Assembly (NCBI GenBank): GCA_023853785.1
Contig: JAJIRX010000533.1
Location: 558,001-622,000 of the forward strand
Reading direction: 5' to 3'
DNA from: Psilocybe azurescens
Lineage: Eukaryota > Basidiomycota > Agaricomycetes > Agaricales > Agrocybaceae
DNA length: 64,000 nt
Shown here: in pieces, positions 36,058 to 48,494 of the stretch
Layout of the letters: each line of letters opens with the position of its first letter
How positions within the stretch are numbered: position 1 is the first letter of the stretch
Position numbers and translations under genes: made by a program
The notes under the pieces: model-generated
Told to the model about the DNA's origin: nothing
The model's database searches: none
What the model saw: the letters and a program-made list of their open reading frames with translations, nothing else

Positions 36058-39000
36058 ATGTCGGCAAGGCGACAACCGTCGACTACCTCCTTATCAAAGT
36101 TCGCCCGTACAAACTCACCTATCTTGCAAAACCGATCGCTTGATTTCTGCAATTCTTTCTGGGGCTTTGGTGATGGAGGCGTCGATGTGCTATTTGCGAG
36201 AATGCGGGGCGCTGCTAGAACAATGGAGGAGCTGAAGGTCTTTTGGAAAGAGAGGTGAGTCCATCCAGTCCCACATTTCTCCCGACTGCTCACCCATCGC
36301 CGCTTCTAGAGCCTCTATTGAGGAGGAATATGCAAAACGATTGACCAAACTCGCCAAAATGACCCTTGGGCGCGATGAGATTGGGTCAGTGTCCTATTTC
36401 TCTTATTTCAAACAGTAGGCGACGTGTACTACCCCACGCCATGAGTTTTGACATGTGTGTTTATGCTTCTGCGCGTGGCTGGGGTACTTCCAACCACAAC
36501 TGCATTCACTGTGTTCGATGGATAATGAAAATAGCCAGCCATCATTCTTTATTATTCTCCTTGTACATCTTCTGAAGATCGTGCTGAACTTTCGTTCGAT
36601 GCAGGGAACTGCGCAATTCACTGGACACCGTCCGCCTCGAAACTGATCGTCAAGCTGGTTATCACCTCAATTTATCTCAGCAAATTCGGACAGAACTAGA
36701 GGCTCCCGCAGCAACATTTCATGCCCGTCTGCTTCACCACAAGAAAACTTATCAAACTGGCATCGAGAAGGAATTCAAGACGAAACAAACGCAAGAATCA
36801 TACGTCAACAAGGCACGCGAGAAGTATGAGCAAGACTGTGTCAGGATCAATTCATTTACTGCGCAGGCGTCTTTGGTTCAAGGAAAAGATCTAGAAAAGA
36901 TCCAACTCAAGCTCGAACGGACACAACAGACGGTACAAACCAATGAGCGCGAATTCGCCAGTTTCTCAAAAGCTCTGCAAGATACTGTTCAAAAGTGGGA
37001 ACAAGATTGGAAAGGCTTCTGCGATAGCTGCCAAGATCTAGAGGAGCAACGAATGGAATTCATGAAGGACAATATCTGGGGTTATGCCAACGCCGTTTCT
37101 ACTGTCTGTGTTGCCGATGATGAGGTGAGCCGTTTGGATTTTTGCTTCCTAAATACAAACTGAAAATATATACCCCAAGTCTTGCGAGCATGTACGAGTA
37201 GCACTGGAGCAAGTGGAACCCGACAAGGACATGGAAAATTTCGTCCGGGATTATGGCACGGGCAACCAAATCCCTGACCCTCCCGCTTTCGTCAATTACC
37301 AGGCTCCGGATGCCATCCCGTCCTCGTCTGCACGTCCTACCAGTCGGGCCGCCAACTTCGTTCGGGCCTCCTCCCGCGAACTTCCACTACGACAAAACTC
37401 CATGCCCCCAGATGACGAGCCATCGGTCAACACAGCTGGCATAGGCGCAGGTGGAGGCGCAGGCGCAAGGAGAGCAGACTCTTACATATCAGATTCAGAG
37501 GTGTCACGCCAGCCCACCCGTAATGGTGCTAGTTCGAGCTCGCAGCCTCAACAACAAAATCCTTATGTCAATGGAAACTCCACTCATCATGCAACATCGA
37601 GCATTTCGTCAACTTCGGGGCCTCCTCGTCGCAGCAGGCCGTACGAAGGCAATCCAATATATCGCCGCCATTCACGCAGCAGCAACAACTGCAAAGGGTT
37701 CTTCAGGACCCACATGCCGAGACCATCGACCCTACTGCGGAGACGTACATCAAAGTCGGTAATCAAGCGTATAAGGTCGATCTCAATAATGATCCCCAAC
37801 AGCAAGCATCGGGCTCGACGTCGTCGCGTCAGAATGCATCGGCATTATCATCTACAAAGAACGGCGGTGTTGACCCTTTGATGAAGCAACTTGAAGAACT
37901 GCAGAATGCGGTCTCGACATCTGGCAGTGTTAGGAGGAACACGCTTCATAAACCAAAGACGGGATCGATTGGCGTGGAAACGAAACCTGGACACCTATCT
38001 ACTCCCTCTGCGTCGTCTCGCCCTGGTACTACAGGAGGTGCTGCGTCGTCGTCTTTGTCGCTCCCTGCTGGGAGCTCTGCGCATGCCGGGGGTTCGGGAA
38101 GCCAGAATCGTTCCCCTTCGCCTGCTCGTGACTACAGAAACTCTGCCGAAATCGTCGTCGGCGCCCATCCATCGGCATCGAGACCTGTTTCGCCCGCCCC
38201 GCCCACTGCTGCGTTTATGCTACCGAAATCTGGCACGCCGGTCGGATCAGAGGTGGTGCAAGAAGTGTTGGCGGATTATCAGCAGTCGCTGCCCGGGGAG
38301 AGGAAGTCGATCAGTCGCAGCAACAGCAGGGGCATGCGCCTAGCATCAGCCAAGGGTCGATTAACTCCCCCAGGGCAGCGCCAATGCGGCGGTGCAGGGG
38401 CAGAACCTCGCTAGGCCCCCAGCCAGCTAGGGCATGCGGGGATCGGGGCGCACGGGTCGAGGAGCAACAGCCCGCAGCCAATCTCGAGGGGCCCGAGTCC
38501 TGCGCCGAGCCATGTTGGGAGGAGCAGCCTCATCTCGCCGCCTGCGCAGGCTGGGCCGGGTGTCGTCCGCGCGCCGAGTCCGAATGCTGTTGGGATTGCG
38601 TTGGATCCCAGTGGAAGGGTTTTGCATGATGAATTGGCTCAGCGATATCAGCAACAACAACAGCAGCAGCAGCAGGCGGCTCCGAGACAGGCGCCCCCGC
38701 CGCAGACGCAGCAGCCATCGTATAACCCGCCCCCGCCCCCGGTGCAGCAGCAGACGATTGCTCCTCCTCAGCAGCAGCAAGTCGTCCAGCGCAGGAATAG
38801 CTACGTCAATCCGCTCGCGGCGCCCGTGCAAGCGCATGCATACGCGGCTATGACGCCGCCGCCGCCTCAGGCGGTGTATCAGGCGCCGTCGCCCCAGCCG
38901 AGTTATGTGCAGCCCCAGAATGTGCTGCCGGTGTATAACCAGTCGCCTGTGCAGTACCAGGCTCCGCCTCCGCCCCAGCAGCAGCAACAACAACCGAGAT

Positions 39001-39564
39001 ACACGCCCCAGCAGCAGCAGCCTGTGCAGCAGCCTGTGCAGCAGGTTAATGCTTATGGGAATAATGTGAATGGTGTGGCGCGGGGTGGGCCCGTGGGGTA
39101 TTATGGCAACCAGACGCCTCCTCAGCAACAGCAGCAGATGCAGCAAGCGCGCGTTGTGCAGCAACAGCAACAGCAACAGCAGAGAGGATATCAACAACCC
39201 CAGCAGCCGCCGTCGGAGCTTGCGTATGCTCGTGATCCAAGTCCCGTCGGAGGTCGCCGTCCCCTCAACCGCCTTCGCAGATTACGGATGACGGGAATAA
39301 CGTTCTGTTCTATGGTCCGTGAACACTCTACTATTACTGCTTTTTTCGTTTATTCACTTTTTTTCTTCTCTTGCTTCTTTTGTAGTGAAAGCGCTGTACG
39401 ATTACACAGCGACGATCGACGAGGAGTTCGACTTCCAGGCGGGGGATATCATCGCGGTCACTGCTACGCCGGAGGACGGGTGGTGGAGCGGGGAGCTGCT
39501 GGACGAGGCGCGCAGGCAGAAGGGCAGGAACGTGTTCCCGAGCAATTTTGTTTGCTTGTTCTGA
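36058..39564 (+). CDS. F-BAR and SH3 domain protein, Cdc15/Hof1/Imp2 type
   Basis: Membrane-bending scaffold of the cytokinetic ring or septum. Exons start 36058-36254, 36310-36384, 36605-37124, 37180 onward; the last begins after an intron at about 39313-39385. The F-BAR domain (residues about 25-290) contains FCNSFWGFGDGGVDVLFARM, EELKVFWKERASIEEEYAKR, GRDEIGELRNSL and a long coiled coil. The centre (about 800 residues) is disordered, Ser/Pro then Gln/Pro-rich, with poly-Gln stretches. The C-terminal SH3 has ALYDYTATIDEEFDFQ, GDIIAVT, DGWWSGEL and FPSNFV. Frame breaks occur only in the disordered part, at 37617-37620, 38329-38332, 38367-38371, 38416-38420 and about 39243. One added base in each gives a single continuous frame. 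An apparent in-frame stop at 38412-38414 disappears with those corrections. Confidence 0.9.
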
Positions 39565-42156
39565 GTTGACTTGATTTGATTTCGAATTTTTTTTGTTGGG
39601 GTGAGGTGAGGGACTCGTTCAGTCTCTTGGGCCGCGTCCTGCTGTTTTTGTGTCGTGTGATGGACTTGCGAAGGACTTGGGCGTTATCGTTGACGTTGCA
39701 TTGGAGCTGCGCAATTGCTTAAACTTTCACCCACGGCGTTCGCTTTCCGTATCTGGGTCGCCTTTCCTGCCTGCCCATCCCCCTCTCGCCCCCCTCTTTC
39801 CTTCTCTCTCCTCTCCTCTCCCTTACTTTTCCCGCCTTCTCTTCGAGCCACCGCCGCATGACCCTCCTCTCTTCTAATGACACCTCTCATTCCCAAGACT
39901 TTCCTTTCCGCTTTATGCTTCATACTTACTTCCATTTCTTGTCTCTATCGATGTTTGCTATGTTTCTTGGATTTCTTTCTTTGATATGATATGTTATGAT
40001 ACGACATCTTTTTCACGATGTTTACCTGGATGCTTATTTGGAGCTGGGGGATTTTTGGATGATCGCTTTCTTTCTTTTCTGCTTTTTTCCCATCTTTTTT
40101 CATTTTTTTCTGCCATCCAACCGCCTTCTTTTTTATAGTGTTCCTTGATCTATCCTGCTACCACTTCTCTTTCTCTCCCTTCTTTTTCTTATCCTTGCCC
40201 TAACCTCCTCGTTTGTTGTACTACATACTCTTCCCTCTGCACTATGTTCGATGGCGATCTTAAAACGAGATGAGAAGAGCTGGACTTGTTTTTTCATTTC
40301 CTTGATTTCGCTTTTTCTTTCGTAGTTGAAGTAATGCATGCTATGTTCTTTTCTGCTGCTTGTATGTACACACGTATTCTAACTCATTTCTGACTTTTGT
40401 TTGTTCTGCTCTCATTCACAGGTGACAGGACTAGTGGTTCCTTTCAATTGTCTGCGTGCAGGTGCCACGCACGCGAGCCGAATTCACGAAAGCTTTGCTA
40501 TTCTATGAACACGTCATAGGCAACCCGGTGGCCTCTTTGTCCCGAATACTTTAGCCATTGACACCTTATGAGTTGACATCGTCAATGACGGTGAACAAAT
40601 TAATATTCTGGTTTTCTTTTCTTCTCCGACGACATTGAACATTTCATCTGTCAGGTTATTGTTGTGCCGGTGGGATGAGTATGGTATCTCCAAGGCACGT
40701 ACTCGGCTGGGTTAATATTTTGGCTGTTTTCCAGTTCTGGCAGAATGTGGTTAGTTCGTTCGAATTCGACGTGGTGAAGCGCACGAATGAGTAATGACTG
40801 CCTTGTTTTGAGAATAGGATGTTCATGTTGGCTTCTGGCCTTGAACCAGACCCGAGCATGAGGAAGTGAAAGTATCTCGGAAGCTTCGAAGATATGTGCA
40901 TCCTTATAGTATTGCCAATCCAGGCAATCCTCTTCGCGACCTGCTCCGATGCTGCCCAACTGCATGACAATCTAAACGGTCTTACCCGTGTGCCTTGCAG
41001 GCATTCGTCGGGGAGGTTGGTGCATTAAGGCCTGATCCCCTGGCCCCGAGTGCGTATTTGTTGGGAAGGGAGCACCAAATAGCGAAAGGAGCTGAGCACC
41101 CGAGGTCGATGCATATCCGCTATTGTCGTTATAGTCATAATATGTCTGCAAGCGCTCAGTGGGGATCGGTTGGACGCGATGTCGATCCGCGTCTGTGGGT
41201 GTTTGTGTAGAGCGACAAGCGTCGGGTACTGACTAGCGTTCGCATAGATAGATAGAAGTAGACGCCCTAATAGCTGTGTAAAGGACAAGGACAAGGCGTC
41301 GGTCCAAAATTGACTGAGGCGACCGAAAGGGCGGAGTAAACGGGTCGGAGGTAGAACACTAAAGTGTCCGTGAACGGTGAATTATTCCGACTTTTGGACT
41401 GAAAATCAGTAGTACAGTCAGCTGGCCAACTATTAGCAGCAGGGCTGGATTATCCAATGATTCTATTCGCATCGGGCTTTTGTTTCATATAAAACCTGGC
41501 CCGTCCCATCTCCAATCCATCTGCCTGCCACCTGCCTTGCTTGACCTATATTAAAGCCAGACGCTTTTGGACTTTGTTGCTGTCACCCACCTCCCAGTCC
41601 CACCACCTTCCCGACAGAGCTTGACTTTTGAGGATCGGCCTGCTTCCTTGTTCTTTGTTTTCTGGAAAGTCACTTGAGGCCCCTCCAATCTCCCTACCCA
41701 TACCACAGCAAGGATCTAATCCGGAACACACTTGGCATTGATCCTACAAAATACGGGCCCGAGGTTGCCAGCTTTTGATATCAAGACGAGTTTCAGAGAC
41801 ACGTTACCACCATTTAAACACCAGCCATCCCTGGTTGTTCAGCTATTCCATCCTCACATACGTACATCCTAAATCCTTGGGACGAAAGGAAGAAAGGCAG
41901 AAAAGAGAGCATCTTTTTTCGTAGAAGAGTCCAACGAACAGAGGTTAAGCTTAACCTTGTTGCTATCAGGAACTTGGAAGCAATTGTAGGTCCTGATTGT
42001 TCAAGCTCATATGAAGTCCACGCGTTGACCTTGCCGCAGCATTAGCATTCGGATTCCTACACACTTTGTGCCTTGACCATCTCTCTTTCTTTAAAACCAA
42101 CGACTACGACTGCATCGTCTAGTCACTCTATCCACTAACTTCATCTCATCTCAAAC
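39565..42156. other. Pyrimidine-rich 3' flank and intergenic
   Basis: 39730-40330 is a long T/C-rich sense strand downstream of the F-BAR gene. Around 40651-40970 two overlapping minus frames of 104 codons exist, neither with a domain or signal; at most one could be real. 41890-42156 looks like the leader of the small membrane gene. No other feature supported. Confidence 0.4.
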
Positions 42157-42461
42157 ATGCGTGCTGCACAACGTCTCTACGTCCACCCCGAGCTCTCAGA
42201 CTCGGAAGTCTGGTCGACAGACGCCTACAATCGATCGGGGAAGACGCGCTTGGCTGCTATCGTGGGCGTCTTCTGGACGTCCGTGCTTTCGACGGTGGCT
42301 GTCTGCCAGTTTATGGGATATCTGGACGTGCGGGCGCTACAAGCTAGGTAAGTTTTGCCGGCCTTTGCTTTGCCTGGCTTCGTAGGATGTTATATTGCAT
42401 GTGCTGACTGTTTTGCTTTTTGTGATCGTTATTCAGCCCTTGGTTCAGTGCTATCCTATAG
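42157..42461 (+). CDS. Small single-TM protein
   Basis: Two exons, 42157-42347 and 42437-42461, with consensus borders (AG|gtaagt … ttcag|C), give a 71-residue protein: MRAAQRLYVHPELSDSEVWS, a TM segment RLAAIVGVFWTSVLSTVAVC, and a short end SPWFSAIL. Unspliced, it stops at 64 residues. No family is recognised. The CT-rich leader, good splice sites and clear TM make it likely to be expressed. Its size is like small subunits of respiratory or ER complexes, but no motif supports a specific one. Confidence 0.55.
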
Positions 42462-43478
42462 CGTTTGCATTACGCTGCCGCGTTTCCGTGTATCCCCATC
42501 TCATCTCTGTAATACCATCCATCACAAGCCCAGGCCTTACCCAGCTCCTCCGACCCGTTCTCCGCTCTCCACTCTCCTTGCGACCAAACCGGACTATGTG
42601 TATGATTTGGGGTTGCATAAACCGACGCACGAACGGGAGACGACCTGTAACTTATTATTCTTTGCATTCTAGTCTCGTCCCGTCCTCATCCATCTCATCT
42701 CATCCCATCCATCCACGTGGTAGTATACATGCAGTGCCGCAACCCACACACATCGACTCTCATTCATTGCTTCCTTTCTTGTATTCTATACCCTCTCCTC
42801 ATTCATTTTCTTTCTTTCCAATTTTTGCAAGGGTACCATGTCTTCGGCACGGTTTCTTCTCCTTCTTCTCTCTATTCGTCTCGCAATCAAGTCTCTTGTA
42901 GAAATATATTCATTTAAAGCCAGGTCAACCACTGTTACTTATGTACAATAAATTCATTCATTCACTACTTCGCGTTTCCGAGTCGTCATGGTCATCTCTG
43001 CACAAGGTCTGTCTCTGGCCGGACTGTCCTACTGGAAGTCTGATGTGGATCTCCTTCTCCCAAAGAAGGCTGATAACGATGGACGGGAAGGTAAAGCTCG
43101 CGTGGATTTGCCAGGAAGGAAGGAAGCTCCTCCCAATCACTAACGAACTTTCTGCACAGCAGCAAGGAAAGCATCTATGCATAAAGTTAGAGTTTCCATA
43201 AGATGTGATATTCCATTTGTTCCAAAATTGATCGAGAAAGAATATCAGGCTTTCGAATGTGAATGTGTTCCAGGGTTTCGATCCCGTCCTGTAAAGAGGG
43301 TATGTTTGAAAGGGAAGATTATACAGCATGATACTCGTAGTACATCAGCGGCGAGTGGACATGCAGGGAAGCAAGGGGAAAGGGTGATGGGATGCAATAA
43401 ATGGAATGGATTGAAACAGAAGAGAAGAGAATAACAACAGGGTGGCGATGACGATTCTGTGTTTGGAATCTAGATGAA
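42462..43478. other. Intergenic, 3' flanks of convergent genes
   Basis: T/C-rich to about 42900, then mixed sequence with short frames on both strands. No gene supported. Confidence 0.45.
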
Positions 43479-44239
43479 TCATAGTTGTCCTATTCTCTGC
43501 TGCATCTTTTCTTTCACTGTGAGATATGCGCTCATGAGGGTCTGTTCGTTGATGACGATTTCGGTGGTGTCGGCGCGTGGTCGGCTGACACGCGAGGCGA
43601 TGGCTGCCGAATCGGTGTCGACGATGATTCTATTATCAATATCAATATCACATTAGTCAATTAGAAGATGCGTTCAGAGGTTTTGAGAGGCAAAAGGAAG
43701 GGAAAAGGGAAAGGGATGAATGGGTGGATGGATTGAATAAAGCGGCAACGCACCCGTCATCTATCGTCTCGTCCAGACAGAGTAATACGAGGTCGAGGTT
43801 CTCGAGGACTGCGCGCTTCTCGAGGGCGTTGCGGAGGAGGATGGTGAGCGCGTCGGTGAGAGAGGTAAGTGCGGAGTAGAGCATGAGTTCATTCTCTGTC
43901 GGTCCCGCGATGAAGTAGAGGATGAGGTCAAGAGAGTGCTTGTACACCACGAGATGCGAGTCGTATAGAATGATATCACCTAGAAATGCGTAATGCAAGA
44001 ATGAATAGTTGGATCAGGATTTCGTTGATAACTCTATGTGTATGTAGATGCGACGAACCTCCAGCCTTCTTCGTTTTCTGCCAGAGTCCCTTCTCGAATG
44101 CCTTTTGTTCTTTCAGCGTGAGGAGGTCCTTCGACTCGCCCTGCGGATGGCTTTTGGGACGGTAGTATTTGGCGAGCACCCGATTGCCCTCTGTGTCAAG
44201 CACGACGAAGGCCTGGACGCTGTATAGAGAAAGATTCAT
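43479..44239 (-). CDS. RET3: Coatomer subunit zeta (zeta-COP)
   Basis: Small subunit of the COPI F-subcomplex, pairing with gamma-COP on Golgi-derived vesicles for retrograde Golgi-ER transport. Exons complement 43479-43629, 43754-43979 and 44059-44239 join cleanly into 185 residues, the usual length. The N-terminus MNLSLYSVQAFVVLDTEGNR is the longin-like strand-helix start; RVLAKYY, the GGDIILYDSHLVVYK block, YFIAGPTENELML, LENLDLVLLCLDETIDDG, IIVDTDSAAIASRV and the C-terminal helix LTVKEKMQQRI follow in family order. No frame correction is needed. The first intron uses a gttcgt donor. Gene symbol follows the yeast name. Confidence 0.96.
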
Positions 44240-45465
44240 CTGTTTTTTGATAAGAGATAATGGCGGTTAGAGGTAATTGACGCTGTGATGTACAGGCAAA
44301 ACGTACCTTGGACACGTTGAACGTGTAAGCGGTTAGAGTAAGGAGGTGTCGCTGCTGTCGGAGCTTCAATTATGTGCCGAGATTATTGGTGCCTCCGACA
44401 AATTCTAAGTAACGCCCTCCATTGTTTATACTACGACTACTGTAATTCAAAGTCTTATTTACTGCTCAGTGGTCTTCTCAATGTCAATAACGCGATTCAA
44501 ACTTGTATTCTTCTCTCCGAAAGAAAGCACAAGCAAGATTCTGGACCATCTGTTTCGCACATTTCCGAAGGAACTGGGTAATATTGGGGACTACGAACAA
44601 TGCGCGTTCGTTACTCGCGGAACTGGTCAGCACAGTGGGCTTTAGGCTGAGTTTCTGAGGGGAAAGGGTTTTGGTTTGTGGGGAGTCTGACGCCGCGTTC
44701 TACTTTACTTAGGTCGGTTCAGGCCCAAACAATCTGCGAACCCGACAATCGGGAAATCTGGTCAGCTGGAGTTCGTGGAGGAAGATAGAGTGGAATTGGT
44801 GGTTAGCGACATGACGGGGGAACGTGAGGAGCTGAAAAAAAGCTATCAAGGAGCTGAAAACTGTGTGTGTTTTCTTCATAGCTTTTCGTGAGATATCTTA
44901 GCTGATGATTAAGAGTAGATTCATCCTTATGAAGAGGTCGCTTATGATGTTTACAAGCTTGAAGATCTATGATCGCATGACTTTTATCAATTCTGACAAC
45001 TACAGCCTTCCTTCTGTGCGCTCGACGACTAAAACATCAAAAAAAATCCCAGGTTTCTTATGACGATTGCAACATCAGATACCACCTGAGCCAGCTGAGA
45101 GCCAGAGTTTATCGACAATTGAACAAGAGGATCACAAGACAATCAAGAAGAGATCAAGTACACTCGTACTAGGAATACTACTTATACCGGCCCTGTCGCA
45201 ACGACAAGATAATAATTGGCTGTGTCAACTGGGAATTTGCGGTGCACTTACTCACAACCCAGAGTGCGACTGAATTGATGAAGCGGGTTATAAGGTCTTC
45301 TATGCGTTTTCTGTCTACTTGATGATAACGTCATGACAGATCTGTAATCACGAATAATGGGAATCTGCCGGCATAGAGCAGTACGAAACAGCGCTCCATA
45401 TGCAATCGTGATGATCCACCGTTTGCCCCGATCTATTTTTACACTACTTTACTTCCTGCTTGGCG
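44240..45465. other. Intergenic with upstream part of the duplicated unit
   Basis: From about 44447 on, short blocks correspond in order to 48653-49320 upstream of the second metallophosphoesterase (for example GAGGAAGATAGAGTGGAA at about 44780 and CGAGGAAGATAGAGTGGAA at about 48885). So the segmental duplication includes roughly 1.1 kb of upstream sequence. A plus frame with VEEDRVELVV is part of this; its coding status is unclear. Confidence 0.55.
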
Positions 45466-45475
45466 TTTTATATAG
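45466..45475 (+). promoter_or_regulatory. TATA box of metallophosphoesterase 1
   Basis: TTTTATATAG, 71 bases before the ATG at 45546. The second copy has TTTATATAAG at the matching distance. Confidence 0.55.
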
Positions 45476-45545
45476 TTTGCACCACAGCTTCGTTTCTTTC
45501 AGACGTTCTCGTCCTTCTTGACGACTTGCCACGCCAAGATCGAAT

Positions 45546-48494
45546 ATGTTATTGACCCCCAGTTTCGTGCTAGGGCTGCTTGGATCGTTTGCTGTGGTCT
45601 CTGCGTGCCCAGACCACGAGGACGGTGGGCATAATCATGGCCACGCTCACACTCACTCGAGGAGAGCTACGCCTTCGGTTCCCTTGCCGCCGCCAACGCG
45701 CCAGCTCGAGTGGGGCGATATCAACTTCATCCACACCACGGACAGCCATGGATGGCTCCTGGGCCATCAGAAGGCGTCGTTTCCTGAGCCTAATTACAGG
45801 TGCGTTTGACTTTGGTTTTGGGTTTTCGTTTTGGTGAAGTGATAGTGTGTCAGAGGGACGCTGATGTCTGCTTGTTTTGTTTGTGCTCTAGTGGTGACTT
45901 TGGAGACTTCGCATCTTTTGTTGCCCATATGAAGGAGTTGGCACTTGTACACTTTTATTGCTGGTGTACAGGAAAGATATTTAACTGATTAACATTGTGT
46001 AGGAACGCGACACGGATCTTTTGCTTATCGATTCTGGTGATCTTCATGATGGTAAAGATGGATATCCAATCCGTCCAAGTGTCTTTTGCTAACTAGGCTT
46101 GCAGGAACTGGGCTGACGGATGGTTTCCCTCCTGGAGGTATCGACGCTCACGACGTACGTTCACAACTACTGCTTATAATCAAATTGATTCGTGTGGACT
46201 AATGGTATATTCTGATAGGCCAACCAATTCATCAAACAACTTCCTTACGACGTAATGGCCATTGGAAAGTAAGTAATAACCAAACTCACTCAACACCTTG
46301 GTATTTATAATTTAACTCTCCTAGTCATGAGCTGTACATTTATGCCAATACCCTCGACATGCAAGTTGCTTTACACTGACATTGTTATGACCTTTCTAAC
46401 CGGTCATCATCTTCAGGCATCAAAACTTCGCGCCCAGCCTAAAGGGCCGATACCTCTCTTCCAATGTAAACATCACCCTTCTCAACGAAGCAGGACAAGT
46501 AGTCACTGTGCCTGTTGGAGGCATGTTCATTTCTTTGCCAGATAGATTTGGTTCTGATCTTTTCATTAGAACGATTTGCTAAATTCAAAACCAGAAAGTA
46601 TGCAATCGACTTTATGATCTTCCGAAGCTTCTTCTAACAGTTTCTTGTCGTTTTAGAGGACGAAAAGTCACGTCTCTTGGAGTATTATTCGACTTCACTG
46701 GGAATGATCATAACACAACGGTGCAGAAGGTTGCAGATATGGTTAAAGAAACCTGGGTAGGTCTTTTGCATTTACTTTCCATTCATTCAATCCTCATGTT
46801 CTCTCATTAGTTCACCGATGCTATTCAAGAAGAACCTGACTTTTTCTTGCTCGTTGGGTTAGTTATTCATGGGCATGTCTACATTGCGAGACTTAACGTT
46901 TCTTGACTAGGCATATGCCAGTTTCCCGCGATGATTGTGAGTTCATTTAATACATGCTAATTGAGTAAACCACGAATTAATTATGTCTATAGGGCCTCTT
47001 GTGTTCAATGCTATCCGCGCTGTCCATTCAACCACACCAATCTTAATTTTTGGCGGTATGTTTGCCTACTCATTTGTAGTTGGGCCTCACCCTTAAAATG
47101 TGTTCTTCAATCTCTAGGACATACCCATATTCGCGACTGCCGTACGTACTAGTGTGCTTCAGAGTGTGCTTCAGAGGTTGATGTCTATGCAGTCCAGTTG
47201 GATGGTCGTTCTATGTCATTGGAGAGCGGACGGTACATGGAGACTGTTGGTGAGTTCGCTTATTGAAATAGCGGTGGCATTTATTCATCTGCTTCTGGCG
47301 TTGAACAGGATGGTTGAGTATGTTACTTTCTGACTAACTTCTGCAACCAGAGTTGATTTGTATAACTACAGGTGCAAAGCTTGACAAAAAGGAAGCAATA
47401 AGAATATCACCTTTAGTCGAAGATATCTTGACCCAAATCGCGTAACATTTGAGGTATATCTCCAGATCTTTGTAGGTCTGCCTGCTTTTTAGTTAATCCT
47501 TTCTTTAGTTCCACTCTAAAAAGAATGAACAAAATTTCGACACACCTCTAGGACAGAGTATAACGAAAGGATTGAATGCCTTGGCTAAGAGATTCGGTCT
47601 TTCATTTCAATTTGGAACTGCTCCTCATGATTTCACTATCAGCCGGTAAGTTGCCTTTGGTTACTCTCTTGTTGATCCCTCAATTTCCTTGACGAGGACA
47701 GGTCATCATACCCATCAGAAGATTCCCTTCCACGCTTATTTATCGAAAATGTAAGAATTCCGCAGCATCGCAATATCATATGTACATATGAATGAATTGA
47801 ACGGTTTTCCTTAGGCCGTCCCTGTAGCACTGGCAATCAACAACACCAGAGCCTCGATACCCAATATCATAATTACCAACACCGGCTCACTAAGATTCGA
47901 CATTTACGCTGGAGAATTCACCAAAAACGACCAGCTGACTGTATCGCCTTTCGTCAACGGATTCTTGTACATACCGGATGTGCCGTTCTCTTTGGCGAAC
48001 CAGATCGTCCCGGCGCTCAACAACGCTGATGAGAATGAGAAACGCGAGTTCCATGGGAATACGGCGTATAAGCGGTCGTTGGAGGAGGCAGATAAGAAGT
48101 ATGGGGTTGAGCGACGGGCGGCACCCAACTTGACCCTTGGTTATGTTACTTCCGATGTAAGATATCGCTTCTTTCTTTATTCTATAATCGTATTTGCTAA
48201 ACGACTTCGTTTCATCGTTGTCTTTTGTAGTCTTGCCCAGGTGTTGGAGACGACATCATCCATTCTCCCTTGCCATCCTTCTCACTTCCCGATTTTATCG
48301 GCTCTATACCTCCTTCAGTGGCCGACGATGCCCCTATTGATCTCGTCTTCCTCGATTTCAACGAGCCGGACGTGTTGCAGATACTTAACGCGGTGCAGGA
48401 CGCGAGAAACTATACCACGGCGGATGTTGCGTCGTACAGCCCAGTTAAGGCTACTGAGGTCCTCGGATTGTATGCCCAATCTGCTTGGAATTAA
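45546..48494 (+). CDS. Secreted calcineurin-like metallophosphoesterase, tandem copy 1
   Basis: Secreted or vacuolar metallophosphoesterase of the 5'-nucleotidase/YHR202W type, expected to hydrolyse nucleotides or other phosphoesters with two metal ions. Signal peptide [20 protein letters not shown], then a His-rich segment ([17 protein letters not shown]). Metal-site motifs in order: [10 protein letters not shown] (DxH), [13 protein letters not shown] (GDxxDG), AIGNHELY (GNHE, split by an intron), LVGHMP and GGHTHIRDC (GHTH). The C-terminal half holds [36 protein letters not shown], a Lys/Glu region and the end GLYAQSAWN. More than fifteen introns, many under 60 nt. One frame break at A5 47386-47390 (before [12 protein letters not shown]) closes with one added base. 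All catalytic motifs are intact. Confidence 0.9.

Noticed and set aside
38427..39197. 256-codon minus-strand frame, Leu/Arg-rich
   Set aside because: It is the antisense of the Gln/Pro-rich CAG/CAA region of the F-BAR gene; poly-Leu comes from CAG read backwards.
40651..40970. Two overlapping 104-codon minus frames
   Set aside because: No domain, signal or splice support, and two frames open over the same bases suggest chance.
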